A stretch of 64,000 bases of DNA. It comes from Knoxdaviesia capensis. Taxonomy: Eukaryota; Ascomycota; Sordariomycetes; Microascales; Gondwanamycetaceae. The stretch is taken from NCBI GenBank assembly GCA_001510575.1, contig LNGK01000003.1:1863741-1927740 (forward strand), in the 5' to 3' direction. Both the position numbers and the translations under genes were made by a program. The notes beneath the pieces were generated by a model that was given only the letters and a program-made list of their open reading frames with translations, searched no databases and was not told the DNA's origin. Shown in pieces: positions 22,128 through 34,654 of this stretch; the first letter of the stretch is position 1; the number at the start of each line of letters is the position of its first letter.

Positions 22128-25100
22128 CTACCGTTGCTCGGGCACAGCCCAGACATGTTCAGCTTCCCACCGCAGAAACGCCCCCAAATCCTGCTCCAAA
22201 TTACATCCCATCGACCCATCCTCACCACCAGCCGCCGAGAACACCATCGCGGAGCGCGGCCGCTGGACTCCCGATGCTGTGGCCGCGGCGTCGACGCGCA
22301 GGTGCGGCGATACCGGACTGAGACTGTCAAGACTGCGTCGGCGGAGCCCGACTCCGCCACCGCCAGACCCCGGCACGAGCACCGCCGGGACACTCGCGTG
22401 CATCTGCATGAGCGCGCGAGTCTGCGGACTGGGCGTCCACAGGGGCGGTGCCGCCGGCGCCGGCGGACTCAGCTCGGGAACCGGGAGGTCGCTAGTCGCC
22501 GGCGGCGAGAGCGGGGACGCAGGAGACGCCGCGGACACCCACGACGCCGTCTCCGACGCAGTACTCCAGCGGACCCGCACCAGCTCCTCCGTGTCCACGC
22601 CAATCGCCCCGAGCCAGTCCAGCAAGTCCGCCGGCTCATCATCGCCGTCTTCTTCGCCAGCAAGCTCAATGTGCGGCAGCGCCACCGGCAGCACCGGCGC
22701 CACCGGCGACAGACTGCCCACGTGCGAGTAGTCCGACCACCCGGACCGCCCAAACTCCCCGCCACTGCTGCCCATGATCGCCATGTGGAAGGCAATCCAG
22801 TCGACATCCACGTCGCGCGCCGCCATCGCCGTACTGCGCGTTGGCGAGGCAATCTCATACGCCGCGGCGCCGCCGTCGCCGTCGTCGTCCTCGCTGGACG
22901 TGCTGTGGTGGCGCGGGTGCGCTGGCGGCGGCTGGATGCGCAGCCGTGCGGGGTTCTTCGGGGGTCGGGGCGGGGCGGCGACCGAAGGCTTGGCGAGCCG
23001 GATCGGCCCGTGGCGGAACTGCGGGGTGGTAACGGAGTACGGCGGGGCCATGAAGAAGACAAACTCGTCGTCCTCGAACGGGAGGAACGGGCGGGAGTCG
23101 CCGGGTGGCGCCTTGGTGCGGCGTTTCTCGGGCCCGGCATCCCGGCGGTGGCGGTGGTGGCGTCGCATGGAGGGGTTAACTGAGGCTGTAGAAGTGAAGC
23201 GCGATTCGGGGATTGTCGGCAATGGCCGGGCAGTGGTGGTGTTTGTGCCGGCTGGTGAGGACTGGCGGGCGGCTCTGGCGGGGTTCTTGGGCGGTGGGCT
23301 GGGGAAGTTGGGGATGTCGATGTCTCCGGTGTCGGGGACAGTCTGGGCCTGGCGCATCACGGGTGGTTCTACCATGGTTGGCGTGGTTATCGTGAGTTCC
23401 GGGAGAGGCTGTCTTTGCACCGGCGTTTCAGCCCGTTCAGCCGGCCCGGGGATTTGTGGGTCTTCCGAGACTGCGTTCCGCGGCTGTGAAAAGTCCCGAC
23501 GAACAACGATATCACGACGAGGGAAAACGGGGAGTACCGGCTGGAGAGGCGGGCGGGCAGACGAATCATGATCCCGGCTCTGTGGGCCGGGAGAGACCTC
23601 TTTGCGGCGGATCTGAACCGGCTGGTCGAAGCCGGACTCACTGGCTCTGATCCTCGGAGGCGGGTCTTGGAGACCAAACGTCAACGATGGATCATCAATA
23701 GCCGCAGACCCGATCCTCCGTTCCCACGAACTCCGCCCCGGGGACCGAGCCGGAGAAAGACGCTGTCGGTGTTGGGCTGGGTGTCGCTGGATGGGCTGCA
23801 GATCTGGGCTTCCGTCGGGCCGGCTAAGCGTTACCGAGGGCGGCGAGAACGATGACCGGCCGGCTCTGTCATCCGATACGGGGGACGTGTTCATGGCTGC
23901 TGCTGTCGCCGCTGTCACTGCTGCCGCTGCCGCTTCTGCAGCGGCGGCGGCCTCAACACTGGCCTGACGCCGGCGCGTCATTTCCTCCAGCCTCTCAGGA
24001 GATAGCATTTCATCCGCCTCGATCCTGCGGAACAAGTTGCCAGAGAAAAGATCTACAGTCAAGGACAACGGGTTAGTAGAGGCATATAAAGCAACAGTTG
24101 AGACTACGGCCTTCCAACTTACCTCGGGTAATACTGGGCGTCGTGATGATGCGTTTCTTCTTGCGCTCCTCATCTGACCACGCGGACTTCTGGGGTTTTG
24201 CAGGCACTTTTGGGGCATATCTCGGCGGAGACGCCACTGCACCTGATCGTCGGTCGGGGGACGGCGACCGGGCACTCGTGCGGTGTACAGCAGCCAGGGC
24301 CGCGCGAACAGGCTCGAACACCGACGGGCCCGTCTCGCGTGAGTGGTGGCCGTCGCGCCTGGCGGCGTTTGGTGTCGGCGGCGGCAGGACGTGTGTGTGT
24401 GCGGGCGGTGGGGCCGAGATCTCCGCCATCGGCGGCGGCAGGGGCATCGGATAGCGGTCGCTTCCCGCGCCGAGGCCGTGAGATCCGGCGCTGGCGCCCG
24501 GGCTGACCAGCGACTCCACAGCCTCGAAGGCAAGGTCGGTCTCGCGGAGGATGCGCTGCACGTCGCTCGACCAGTCGCTGAAGCGGTCGGTGTTCTGCCC
24601 CGCACTCGGGTCGTCGCTGGAGATATCGTCAGAGGAGGACCGCGGGTGCGGCGGCAGCAGCGGCCGGGCACCGCCCGCGAAACTGTGGCGGAAGCGCGGC
24701 ATCTCGGCAGCCGGTGGCGGCGGCGATGTCGGGAGACTCTGGGGACCGTGGCCCAGAGCGAGCGATGCACCGGGCCGACGGGGCGGGGTGTGTAGACCCG
24801 GGGAGGCTGCGGAGGACCGGCGTGGCGTAGTGGTGCCGGAGGTGGGCTTGATGATGTCGGGCGACGGGAGCACCAGGAACCGCGTGGCTTCCCACACGTC
24901 GATGCCGTCGTTGTCGGCGGTTTCGTCCGGGTTGTTGTGGCTGGGGAGGATCGACACGACCGATGAGCGGCGCGAGTCCTGCGTCGACGCCGCGGGGCTG
25001 GACTCGCGGCTGTGCGGTGCGATGCTGCTGCTGGCCACGCTCGAGCGGTGGTGGCTCTGGTGCGTCGTTGGGCTGCGGCCTCGGGACTCGGAGCGGGCTT

Positions 25101-26295
25101 CCGAGTGGCGTCTGGTATCGGGGAGGTCGAGGAAACTGCCCGAGCTGCGTGATGTGCGATGATGGTGTTGCTGCCGTGAAGACGCAAACGTGGCTACTCG
25201 TGCTGCAGATGGCGGCGGGCTAGTATGATGGTGAAGGTTCGATGCAGATGCGTGTCGTGGAGCGGGGGGAGACGGAACAGGAAGAAGAACACTGTCAGGC
25301 CGGTTGAAGATCAGCGGCTCAGGCGGGCCTTTTACCACTCCCGTCCTGTTGCGCAGCAGCCACGAGGACTCGGCCGCGGCTGAAGGGCAGTTTCTTTGTC
25401 TCCCGGATTCAGAGGGGTCGCGGTAGTGGCGGTTCTTTGTTGTCCCCAGCGTAGTCCGCGAAGCGTCTAGCGGCGTCTGTGCGGGACTCCCTGGATTCGA
25501 CGGGCTATTTTGGGCTCTTTCGTCTGAGGGTGTGGGGTGTGGCAGCAGTCGCTGGGTTTGGGCCACGTACATGCTTTCCGTGCTGCTGTTATGGTGGTCC
25601 TCGTCGTCGTCTTCGTAGTCGCTGGCGTGGTCCGGCCCGGGCCCACTGCGGCCCGGGAATTGTGGATCCTCCGGTGTTGCGCTCTGCGGTTCTTCCAACA
25701 CCACCTCCTGGCGCTGGCTGGCAGTCCGGCGGCGCTGGCGGCCGCGCACATGCCCGGGGGCAGATTCATCGGTCTCGGTCTCGTCGTCGTCGGCGGTGGC
25801 GAGCCGGCCGAACCGCCGGTGCGAGATCAGCCGGCGGATGCTAAAGCCCGACCGCTCCATGGCCACCACGTCCTTCCACGGCACGGGAAGACCGTGGTAG
25901 GGATGGTCGAAGTACGGGTCGCCGTGTCTACTGTGAGTGTCGTGCGCGATGGGTGTGTTGAAGTGCGTGTTTCCGGCGGAGAGGTTGCGGCCGTTGCGGG
26001 CGGGCGGGGACGCTGGCCGGCGGGGGATGGGGTCTGCAGACGCCGGTGACGGCCACGATTCTGGCGACGGCAAGCGCGGATATGGCGGGGCGGAGGATCC
26101 CGACTGCGAGTGCGGGCGGGCTTTCGGCGGTGGGGAGAGAAGCAGCAGCGAGTCCGAGTCGAGCGACGACGCGGGCTGGTCTGGCGGCGGCAGCGGCGAC
26201 GACAAGTTATACGCTGACACCGGCCGCCGCTGGATGACTGGCCGACGGGAGTCCGGTGCGGCTGGGCGTGCTGGCCCATCACGAGGTTGCACCAT
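22128..26295 (-). CDS. Large Ser/Pro-rich disordered protein, conserved-type fungal hypothetical
   Basis: Two exons (26295-24123, 24052-22128; 70-bp intron GTAAGT...TGTAG) give 1365 residues. The splice joins PSITR to DLFSGNLFRRIEADEMLSP in frame, a well-formed segment that supports the model. Most of the protein is Ser/Pro/Arg/His-rich and predicted disordered. Ordered-looking islands are DHPYHGLPVPWKDVVAMER with FSIRRLISHRRFG (about 130-160), the exon-join block with a short Ala-rich helix, VDWIAFHMAIMGSSGG, and DLLDWLGAIGVDTEELVRV near the C-terminus. No catalytic domain, signal peptide or membrane segment is seen. Many SP and RxxS sites suggest a phosphorylated scaffold, but this is inference. 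I do not recognise the family. Confidence 0.78.
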
Positions 26296-26493
26296 GTTTG
26301 GCAGTGCTGGGTCGCACGCACGAGTCTCACACTGCGTCGTGGGCGGTCTGGCTGGCTGTATACCGCTCCGCCTGCAGTGGTATTGTCATAGAGTTCCTGG
26401 CTTGAGGTGGCGCCCCGTGCCGCTGTGGTCTGTCTCCTTGGGGAGGTCTTGTTGCACGTTCCACGGGGACAGTGTGCTGTCGGTTATCGATGC

Positions 26494-26516
26494 GGTGTGT
26501 GTGTGTGTGTGTGTGT
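26494..26516. repeat. (GT)n microsatellite
   Basis: An uninterrupted GT run about 200 bp upstream of the start of the 1365-residue protein gene. Confidence 0.9.
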
Positions 26517-26810
26517 CTGTGTGTATAGTCGTGATCGGAGTCCCGGCGGAGCTTGCGGTCCCGACAAGGTGCCGGATTTCTTCCAGGAGACCAGGACCGG
26601 AGGATAGATCGTGATCGACAGCTTCCTGTTTGCCTTCTGGGCTTTTCTCTAAGCAAACTTTTGGCTGGAGAGGCAAACAAAGGCCCCGGAGGATTTATAC
26701 TTGCGTCTCTTCCAAGCGCTGAAGTTGGACACCACGACGAACAAGCTGCAGGACACTCAGACCAAGTGATGCATTCCCTCAAAGTCATGCTGCATACAGC
26801 CCTGGTCGCC

Positions 26811-26832
26811 ACACACACACACACACACACAC
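26811..26832. repeat. (AC)n microsatellite
   Basis: Eleven AC units in intergenic DNA. Confidence 0.9.
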
Positions 26833-28007
26833 TCTTGCTTCTGTATATTCGCGGGAGTTATCTATCCCCCCCCCCGCGCGCGGTACGGGATGTAATATGG
26901 AGGCGGAAATCATCGTGGCCACCGGCGCAAAACAAGCCAATCGACGACGGCCACACTCGCTGCCTTTCAGCGCTGCTTTTGCGGCAGTGTTATTTTTGTT
27001 TCATTTTCTTCTGGCTGACATCCTCTCTCGTGTGTCTGTGAAGTGGTGTGCAGCCGGTCCTGATATTAGCGAGAAAGACAGAATCAGGAAAACACTGCGT
27101 CCCCAGCAATCCGCCCGGACGGAGCTTGGCCGTTTCTGGACGGAACACCACAACGAGGGGAACACCACGGCTGGAACGGGAATGGCCAACCTTGCATATG
27201 TGGGAGTGTCTTTTTTCTTTTTTTCCACTCTCTTTTGTCTTGCTCTCTCAGGCCGAAATATGCTGCATGGTGGATCAAGTACAGTACACACATACACTGC
27301 TTGCTGCTCTGGTCTGGGTGTGATGTCAACTATCACCACTTCTCGCTGCCGTGTGCCCGTGGGAATTTCAGTCCGTCAAGCAAGATATAAGTCGATATGT
27401 CGTCACGATAGTGTATTTATAACCCCCTTTTGCTGTTGCTTTTCCCTCTATCAAAATCTAATGTGTTCACAATATCATGATGATCTCCTGACGACTATCA
27501 CCGCTCCAGTCCTCCTTCTGCTCTCTATTACGCCTTTTGCCGCCGAACGGGGCTGAGCCTTTTCTTTCTTTTTTTCGCAAGTGGTGTTCCTTTCATCCAA
27601 ACCTGGTCCCCGCCTGTCAATAACGGCCGAAATCGTGCAAAAGAAACCGGCAGTGAAAGCGTGCCCGTCAGCCGCTCCACTCTATATGCAGCCTGTGCAT
27701 CTAGCCTCACTGGGACGTACAAAGGAACGTAATAAAAGAAAATAAAACAAAATAGAAGAAACACGGAAAAGATACACTACCCTGATATCTTATTGACTTC
27801 TATTCTCTTCGTCCAGGTTTCCTTCTTCGTTCCTACGAGACGACATGGCTTCCGACCCCCGTTGACCGCGTGTAAGTGGCCCCTCTCCCATCCTACGATC
27901 TTCTCTCTCCCGTCACCGTCTATTTATACGCCTGAAAAACGCCGCGACCCCCCAAGTGTGTCGGGGTACCGGCATACACGATGTCCAACACACCCACTGA
28001 GGGCGCG

Positions 28008-28027
28008 CACACACACACACACACACA
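28008..28027. repeat. (CA)n microsatellite
   Basis: Ten CA units in intergenic DNA. Confidence 0.9.
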
Positions 28028-28911
28028 TACGTGGTGTAACTCGCCCACACACAAAGACCGTACGTCAGCGTCTTTCTCCTCGTGCGACGCTCGCTTCGCT
28101 TGGCCTTCGCTGCTGCCTCTGCTTGTTTGCCATGTTTCTTTTTTCGTGCATCAGCGGGTGCATATCCCGCAGCGTGACGGTCTTTGCTGTTCTCTTTGTA
28201 TTGGGCCGAATCCCCTTCCCGTGTACGCCGGCGCCCGTTTTGCGGTGGCCCGGCTGCTTGCATGAGGCGCAGTCCCCTCCACCAGCCGTTGTTTATGTTT
28301 GTTTGCCTTGCTATTCCGGTACCAAGGCTCTCTTGGAAGCATTCCTGCGGACACCTATTGAGAAAGGGTTCGAGGGTGAAAGTGCAAGTTCCTTCAGGTC
28401 TTAGGGTACGCGGCTTTATTCGTCTGCCAGAGGGGCCACGGCACTGGAATGCTGATTGCTGGCTTCTTATTGCCGGTTCCCTGACGTTCCTCCAGGATCG
28501 ATATCCGGTGTGAGTTGCCCTGTGCACTCTGGATGTCCGCTGCATAGCCGAGTGTCTTACTGGCTGTCTGTCTCACACCGGCGAAACAGCGCTGACGATG
28601 GTCGATACCACCGGGAATGTCGTTGTATGAGACACCCAAGTAAGACACATCGGATATTCCCACTGGTATTCAAACAACACACGTCTGGAATGATACTTCC
28701 TTTATTGCAAATCAAATATCTTCTCAGGATTTTTCTGTACAGGACAGTACATGTATGTGTATTGCATGTAAGTTCCATCACGTCTCGTATCCATGCAGTC
28801 ATCCAATAATACAAACGAAAAAAAGATAGTTGCAACGACTCTTCACACCAAACACCCCCGTAGACAGCCGATGTATCCTTCAGGGAACACGGAATGGCAC
28901 ACCGTCATATT

Positions 28912-31134
28912 TTACTCGTCTTCATTGTCATGGATGGGATCATCGATCTCGTCCAAGACGGCCTTGAAGGCGTCGATAAAGGCATCAACGGCCTCTTCGT
29001 CGAGCTCACCGTCGCAGCGCACTGTAGTATATGGGAAAAAGGCATGTTAGTAACGGACTCATTGGTAAGAGAGAGAGAGAAAGAGAGAGAGCATCGCAAC
29101 GTGCTTGCAACGTACCCTTGTAGTCTTCCAGAGCTTCAAACAGGCTGTTGATCGCAGCAACCATCGGCACAAACACCGCGCGGATCAGCGCCGCCTGCGC
29201 CTCGGAGATATGGGCCGACAGACTGTGGATGAGCACCTCGACCGTGCCCATCAGCGTGGTCGGCTGGCCGAGCAGATACTGTGGCACAAAGCTCGCGTAC
29301 GACGTGTTCAGCGCGTAGAAGCCTTCGGTGAGCGCCTGCACATTGAGCGTCAGGTTGCCGGCGACGGTCTCAATGGCGTTGAAGAAGTCCACGAACTCCT
29401 CGTCGGTCATCGGCACAATCCCGCCGTCGCCGTGCTCGTCGCGCGCCTGACTCTCCTTGACGCCGGGAACGACCTCGACCTCCCCGCGGACCCGCACCTT
29501 GGAGCCAATTGCAGAAGTGAAGCTCTCCAGCTGTTTCTTGGCTTCGGCAATCAGCTGCTCGACATTGGCCTTCGCTTCTTCCGCCTTCAACTTCGACTTC
29601 TCAAGCGCATCCTTCAGGTCGATGGCGGCCTGTTCCAGAGAGGCTAGTGCATCCGCGATCTTCCCCTGAATTTCCCCTTGGGACTCTATGAACATTTCCG
29701 GAGAGAAGGTCTTGAGCTCCTGAAGGACTCGCGCCACAATGGTGTCCACGAACGAGCCGACGATCGCTCCTAAAACAGTGGTCCTCCTCAAAACCTCGGT
29801 GGCCTCAGAGATGCCGTCGACCAGGAACTTAATGAAATCAATCGCCAGGCTCGGGTCAAGGGACTCGAGCTGGCGGGCTTGGACGCCGCGGGCGTTCTTG
29901 TCGGGGAGTGCAATCAGTTCTGCAAGTCGCTCACGGAACTCGTCGATTTGCTTCTTGACGGGCTCAAGCTGCACACCCGCCTCTCCCGTGATGTCACCCA
30001 AGACCTGCAGGAGCCTCCCCAAGGCAGCATTGAGCGGCACCAGTGCCTGGGCAATCGCGTACTGGGCTTCCTTCGAGAGGGTCTCAGCGGCGGGGAACTT
30101 GGCAAGGATCTCCTGGAGCTTTGAGATGAGGTCCTCTATGCTGGAAACAAGAAACGGGGGGGGAGAGCCTCCGAATATCTTCAGGGCAGACGTAATGCCG
30201 TCGACAATGCCGACCAGATCATCCACGGAGATGATATCGGAAGACAGGTCCATGCGGACAACAGTCTTCTCGCTCTGCGGGTTGAGCTTGACCATCAGCT
30301 CGTCCAGTGTCTCCTGCAATTCGTCAGGGACATCCGCTTTATAGAGAACACAAAGGGTTAAAAATGAGCTCCCACCGGGGTTGTTGTCTGAGCAGTTGGA
30401 GTGATACTCAAGAGAAGTGGCCGCTACTTACATTCCACGGTCTCCAGCTTGGAGATGATCTCCTCCACGGCGTCGATGACAGGCTGGGCCCATTCCCGGA
30501 TCAGCTCCAGCTCGGCGCTGGAACTATCGACCGGAATGATAATAGCATCCACAAAGCTGTCGAAAGCCGCAGTCATGTCGTTAGCCCCGACCCAGAACAG
30601 TTCGGTAGCCTCGGAGCTCAGGGTGGTTGAATTGCCAAGAGCCTGCTTTATCACGTTTGCCGCGGAGATAACATACGGCCCCATGGCGTCAATAACCCCG
30701 AGGACAACGCTGATTTCGTTCTGGCGCTTCGTGGTGGATGGGAGCTTATGCTTGATCTTGTTGGAGAGGGCTTTGATCTGGGCGCTAAAGTCGGTCAGGA
30801 CCTTGTTGGGACGATCGAGTTCCGCTGCAGAGAAAGGAAAACCAGCTTGTCAGTTCACCGCGCTGTTCTTCCGAGCCGACGCAAAGAGCATACCGTTGAC
30901 CTCATCAACCTCGGCGGCGAGCTTCTCGGTGATCTCGGAGAGAGGATCCAACGCCGTCTTCATTGCGGCCACATCCTCTGCCGGCAGTCCCGCGGGGATA
31001 ATGGTCTCGAACAGCTCCTGGTACTGGGCGCTGTCCTTGTCCACCGCATCGGCGATAATCGAGTGGTCCAGGTTCAGCGGGCCGGCGAGCGCCAGCGGGG
31101 CCGCAATACCCAGCAGGGCGACGGAAAACTTCAT
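28912..31134 (-). CDS. Secreted helical protein of unknown family
   Basis: Four exons (31134-30894, 30824-30432, 30336-29116, 29021-28912; introns 69, 95 and 94 bp) give 654 residues ending DDPIHDNEDE. All junctions keep frame. MKFSVALLGIAAPLALA is a clear signal peptide with a likely cut after ALA, so the protein should be secreted. The mature part is rich in Ala, Glu, Leu, Ile and Val in heptad-like patterns, with a strong coiled-coil stretch (AAIDLKDALEKSKLKAEEAK to AKKQLES, about 440-490). It has only one Cys, near the C-terminus, and a few N-glycosylation sites (NST, NLT, NTS). I see no enzyme motif or GPI signal. It resembles neither HsbA nor hydrophobins closely enough to name. A good TATA box upstream suggests strong regulated expression. 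Confidence 0.82.
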
Positions 31135-31341
31135 GGTAGGGACAGACTGGTACGCAGACACAGGAATATACTAGAAGGAGAGTGAGTAACAAGGAAAACA
31201 AAGATTGAAAGATGAGAACTGTCAGATGGCGGGAGAATGGCCCTGGAAGAGAACCGAACTGTGCCGAGTTAGTCGATGAGGGAGAAGAAGAAGAGATAGA
31301 CTGAGATGAATGAGATTCTCGAGCCGTGCCGCGATATCTCT

Positions 31342-31349
31342 ATTTATAA
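31342..31349 (-). promoter_or_regulatory. TATA box of the secreted-protein gene
   Basis: The minus strand reads TTTATAAATAGAG about 210 bp upstream of the start codon of the secreted protein. The spacing fits a fungal core promoter with a leader of about 150-180 nt. Confidence 0.5.
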
Positions 31350-34238
31350 AACCGCAGACCTTTCGCGTCCAGGCTGTTGCTCCTGTTCTGACAAGGCTTT
31401 TATTTTCTTCAAATCATCATGCGTGACCGGAGGAATGACTGTCTCAAGCCAACCTGGATCAAGGGAAACTCGATCGAAACCCTCCTTTCTTTTTCGTAGA
31501 GCCCTCAAGAGACTCGGCTTCTTGAGGTGTTGGCCTTTGAAAGGCATCAAAGAAGTTCACACTCGTGGCCCCTCCCGCAGACAACAACCACGACGATGCC
31601 GCGCCACGGTGGCCCTTCTGTTTGGCGCGTGTGCTGGGCCACTGCACTGTATGCGTGTAAGAACGTATGTGTATGCGTAGTTCATGATTCTGCCTCCCCA
31701 TGACCTTCCGTACGCGTTGCTGGCTTGAGTTTTGCCATCTGGTCATTCTTTGGCCTGTCTCACTCACCGGGGGAGGAGGGCAGGGAGAAACACCGAGAGT
31801 CCTGGCTCTCATACCGGTAGTCGGCGAAGGACAAAGCAGGGCCGATATATATATATATATCGACGGTTTCGCAGGAGAATTCCATATCTCTCGCATTCCG
31901 AAGCCCGTTGTCGGAGGGAGAAGTAAGATGATGTAAACATGATGTTGCATTGTGTGCAGTTGCGAATCAGGCAACCTGTTCGCGAGGCAGTGGACTCGTC
32001 AACTGACATATCCAGGAATTTGGCCACTCCAGGGCCCCAGGCATTCGAATGCTCGAGAGGACTAGAGAACATGGTCGATGCTGGATGGGGGGTGTGCCAA
32101 CCCGGAGTTGAAACGTCATCGTGAGATCCGGCGGGGAGAACGTACGTGGGAACTGTGGCGCAATGTCAAGTTCAGCCTCGGCAGTGAGTGATGTGATGTC
32201 AGTCGTCCGTGACTGTACTGTGCGTGTCCCAGAAAAGACACAAAACCCGCGGACCCAGCCCTCATCTGTTCCCCGCGGCCACGGCCGGGCCAGCGGTACG
32301 CAGAGACAGGCGGCAAGCACAAGCCACCCGAGTTGCAAAGACGCTTTTGCCCGTGTTCATCCGAGCTTGGCTCAACCTACGCCAGAAACAAACTCCTCCA
32401 AGGTTCTCCAGGCCGTCCCGGCCGGGGGTGATATATCCTCCACCGTGGGTGTGGAGCCATCAGGCGCTCGGGGCACCGGCTTTCCCGGGCCTTCCTTTCG
32501 CCGGTATCGCGGGTCCCACCCGACAATAAGTGGGGCCAGCCGCACATCACCAGTACCGCTCGCTTTTGCTGCATCTTTCGGCAGTCACCTTTGACTCAGG
32601 GTCAAATGAGGTCGAAAATCAAATGCCATTAAAAAGAAAACTCCCTGCGTTCGGATCGTCAGGGTTTATGCCTTGACCGTCACGTAGCCTCGCTGCGTTC
32701 CGCCGGTTGGATGATCAGCGCATTCCAGCCGCCGACGTTCGGAGACACTCAGCCCAGCACAATGCAGATCCCTCACTCACTCACTCATTATTCCACTTCG
32801 TCCACTGCATTCCATTCCTCTGTTGATGGTTACACTCGCTGGATGCAACATGTCGATACCGGCCCTTCTTTCTTTGTGTCTGTAGTCTAAAAAAGCATGG
32901 GTGCCCGCAAAGGCCCTTGTGCTACAGTCTCTGTGTGTGATTCCGGCTAGGTGTAACACGTCACCGGCCGGCCAGCACGATGCAAAACGTAAACTTCAGT
33001 GGGTGTGGCGCCGGCTGCAAGTGCGTCAACTCGGAGATGACTCCCCGATGCGGTAATACAATGTCGTTTCCGCTCTTCTTTGTCTGATACACCTGGATGC
33101 AGGAATCCAGTAATCGGCGGTACTCTTCTTCAACCTATTCAAAACAACACATCCTTGTACATATATATAACTTGCATCCACCGATAGCGTTCAGAGCTGG
33201 AAGTCAAATAGATTCACTCAAATGTTCTTAATTAGCGTAAGATAAGAAAGTTTGAAGGCCGTATCCGGCTTCGTACCCGGAGGTTGCATAGAACCCCATT
33301 CTAATGCAGGAACCGCAATCCCACGCGGAAACTCCCCGAAGATATACATGAAGTGGAAAAAGGCCAGCAAGGTAAGGGCTAAGCAGAGTCTTGAGAAAAG
33401 TCCCGCGAAGAAAACACCGCCATAGCAGCCGCTAAGCCTTGCTTTTTCGCCACGATGCACATAGTCAAACTCGGCCCGTCGGGATTGCTGCACCAGTGTG
33501 CAACAATACCAGGATGTCCCTGTTTGCATTCGGCTAGCAGCAAACCACTTTGTTGCCGAAAAGAACACCATAGTGGTGATGCCGCCCGACTCCGGAAGAT
33601 AGAAAATAGGAGAACCCCGGGCACAGACACTGCCCACTAGCCCTATCCAGAGCTCGGGAAGAGAGAGCTCGGAAGGGTAAGCTTTGGGAAGAGCAGTTTG
33701 TGGACGTTGCTGTGTGTGCCAAAGTTCGTGGCGATTCTTCACAGACGCAGTTGTACCAGGGACGTCTCGATGAGACTGGTTTCGCTTGTTTCACAAGCCC
33801 GACTGTGGAATCAGCCACTGTGATTCACCTCTCAACGGCCTCAATGGTTTGAGAGCCGGAGAGGGAGAGTATGGACATCAACTGAGATAGATGCTCTGTG
33901 TGAAGCAGTTAGTATTTGAAGTCTGATGAGCTGTGGGAGCTGTGGAAGTGGAGAGTGTACGAACCCTGTAGCAAGCATATGTTGGTTGAAACAAAGAAAA
34001 GTCGTTCACATCATCATGTCGTAAGCAAGGAAAGAGCAGGAAAGACGGGTGAGGAACCCAAGTAGTGCTGAAGAAGCAGTATTAAGAGTGATCATGAAAC
34101 GGCGCTCGATAGCAACTAGAAAGTCATTGGAATGGCTGAAGAGCAGTGGAATAGTCGTAAGTGCTGAAGAGCGTAGGATACGTGGTCTGTATAAAGGAGG
34201 ATTGGCATAGAAGAGAAATAGCAGAGAAATTCATCCAC
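31350..34238. other. Intergenic region
   Basis: No gene is supported. A TA run at 31847-31860 and scattered short open frames on both strands are all that stand out. Confidence 0.5.
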
Positions 34239-34493
34239 TCATAGCACCTCGTTGGCCTTCTTCATGGCCCGCGGAGTCGCAGTGCGCATGAACGAGGCGG
34301 CAGCGTAGGTGGGCACGTACGGCGCCGGCATGGTGGCCTCGGTGTCGCTGATCAGCGGCACGGCGGCGTAGGCGTGCGGGCCGGACTTGGCCTCGGACCT
34401 GAAGGTGCGGGCGTGACGGGGCACCGAGGGAGTGGCGGCACGGATGATCCTGTAGAGGAAGGCCGTGCAGGACGTGCGCATGGTGGAATACAT
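34239..34493 (-). CDS. Small basic protein, possible mitochondrial presequence
   Basis: 84 residues from the ATG at 34493; an in-frame ATG at 34583 would give 114. The N-terminus MYSTMRTSCTAFLYRIIRAA has Arg, Ser and hydrophobic residues with no acids for more than 35 residues, as in mitochondrial presequences. It is followed by RHARTFRSE, which looks like a processing-site region. The rest is Ala/Thr-rich with a basic end (AMKKANEVL). No family is recognised. A TATATAAA box 155-162 bp upstream and codon use unlike the surrounding DNA support a real gene, but the length is short and the call is tentative. Confidence 0.45.
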   Translation of the reverse strand: MYSTMRTSCTAFLYRIIRAATPSVPRHARTFRSEAKSGPHAYAAVPLISDTEATMPAPYVPTYAAASFMRTATPRAMKKANEVL

Positions 34494-34646
34494 TTTGGAC
34501 GTGTGGTTGGCGGGGGTGGTGGTGGTGGTGGTGAGAAGGGCTTGGTACTGTGTGGGTGAGAGTGGGATGTGATGTGTGATCAAGAGGAAAAGTGTATGGA
34601 TGAGTAGTAGGGAAAAGAGACCGGTAGATCGATGGGAGGAGGATGG

Positions 34647-34654
34647 TTTATATA
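34647..34654 (-). promoter_or_regulatory. TATA box before the small basic protein gene
   Basis: TATATAAA on the minus strand, about 155 bp upstream of the ATG at 34493 and 65 bp upstream of the in-frame ATG at 34583. The spacing favours the downstream start. Confidence 0.4.

Larger units (their letters stand above)
26296..28911. other. Intergenic region with dinucleotide repeats
   Basis: Non-coding by my reading. It holds a TG run at 26494-26516, AC runs at 26811-26832 and 28008-28027, and palindromic GTACAGTAC-type sequences near 27279-27288 and 28735-28752. The longer open frames pass through these repeats and have biased, repetitive composition. Confidence 0.5.

Noticed and set aside
27913..28545. 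210-codon minus-strand frame
   Set aside because: It passes through a CA/GT repeat as VCVCVC, is rich in Arg and has no recognisable domain or intron signal.
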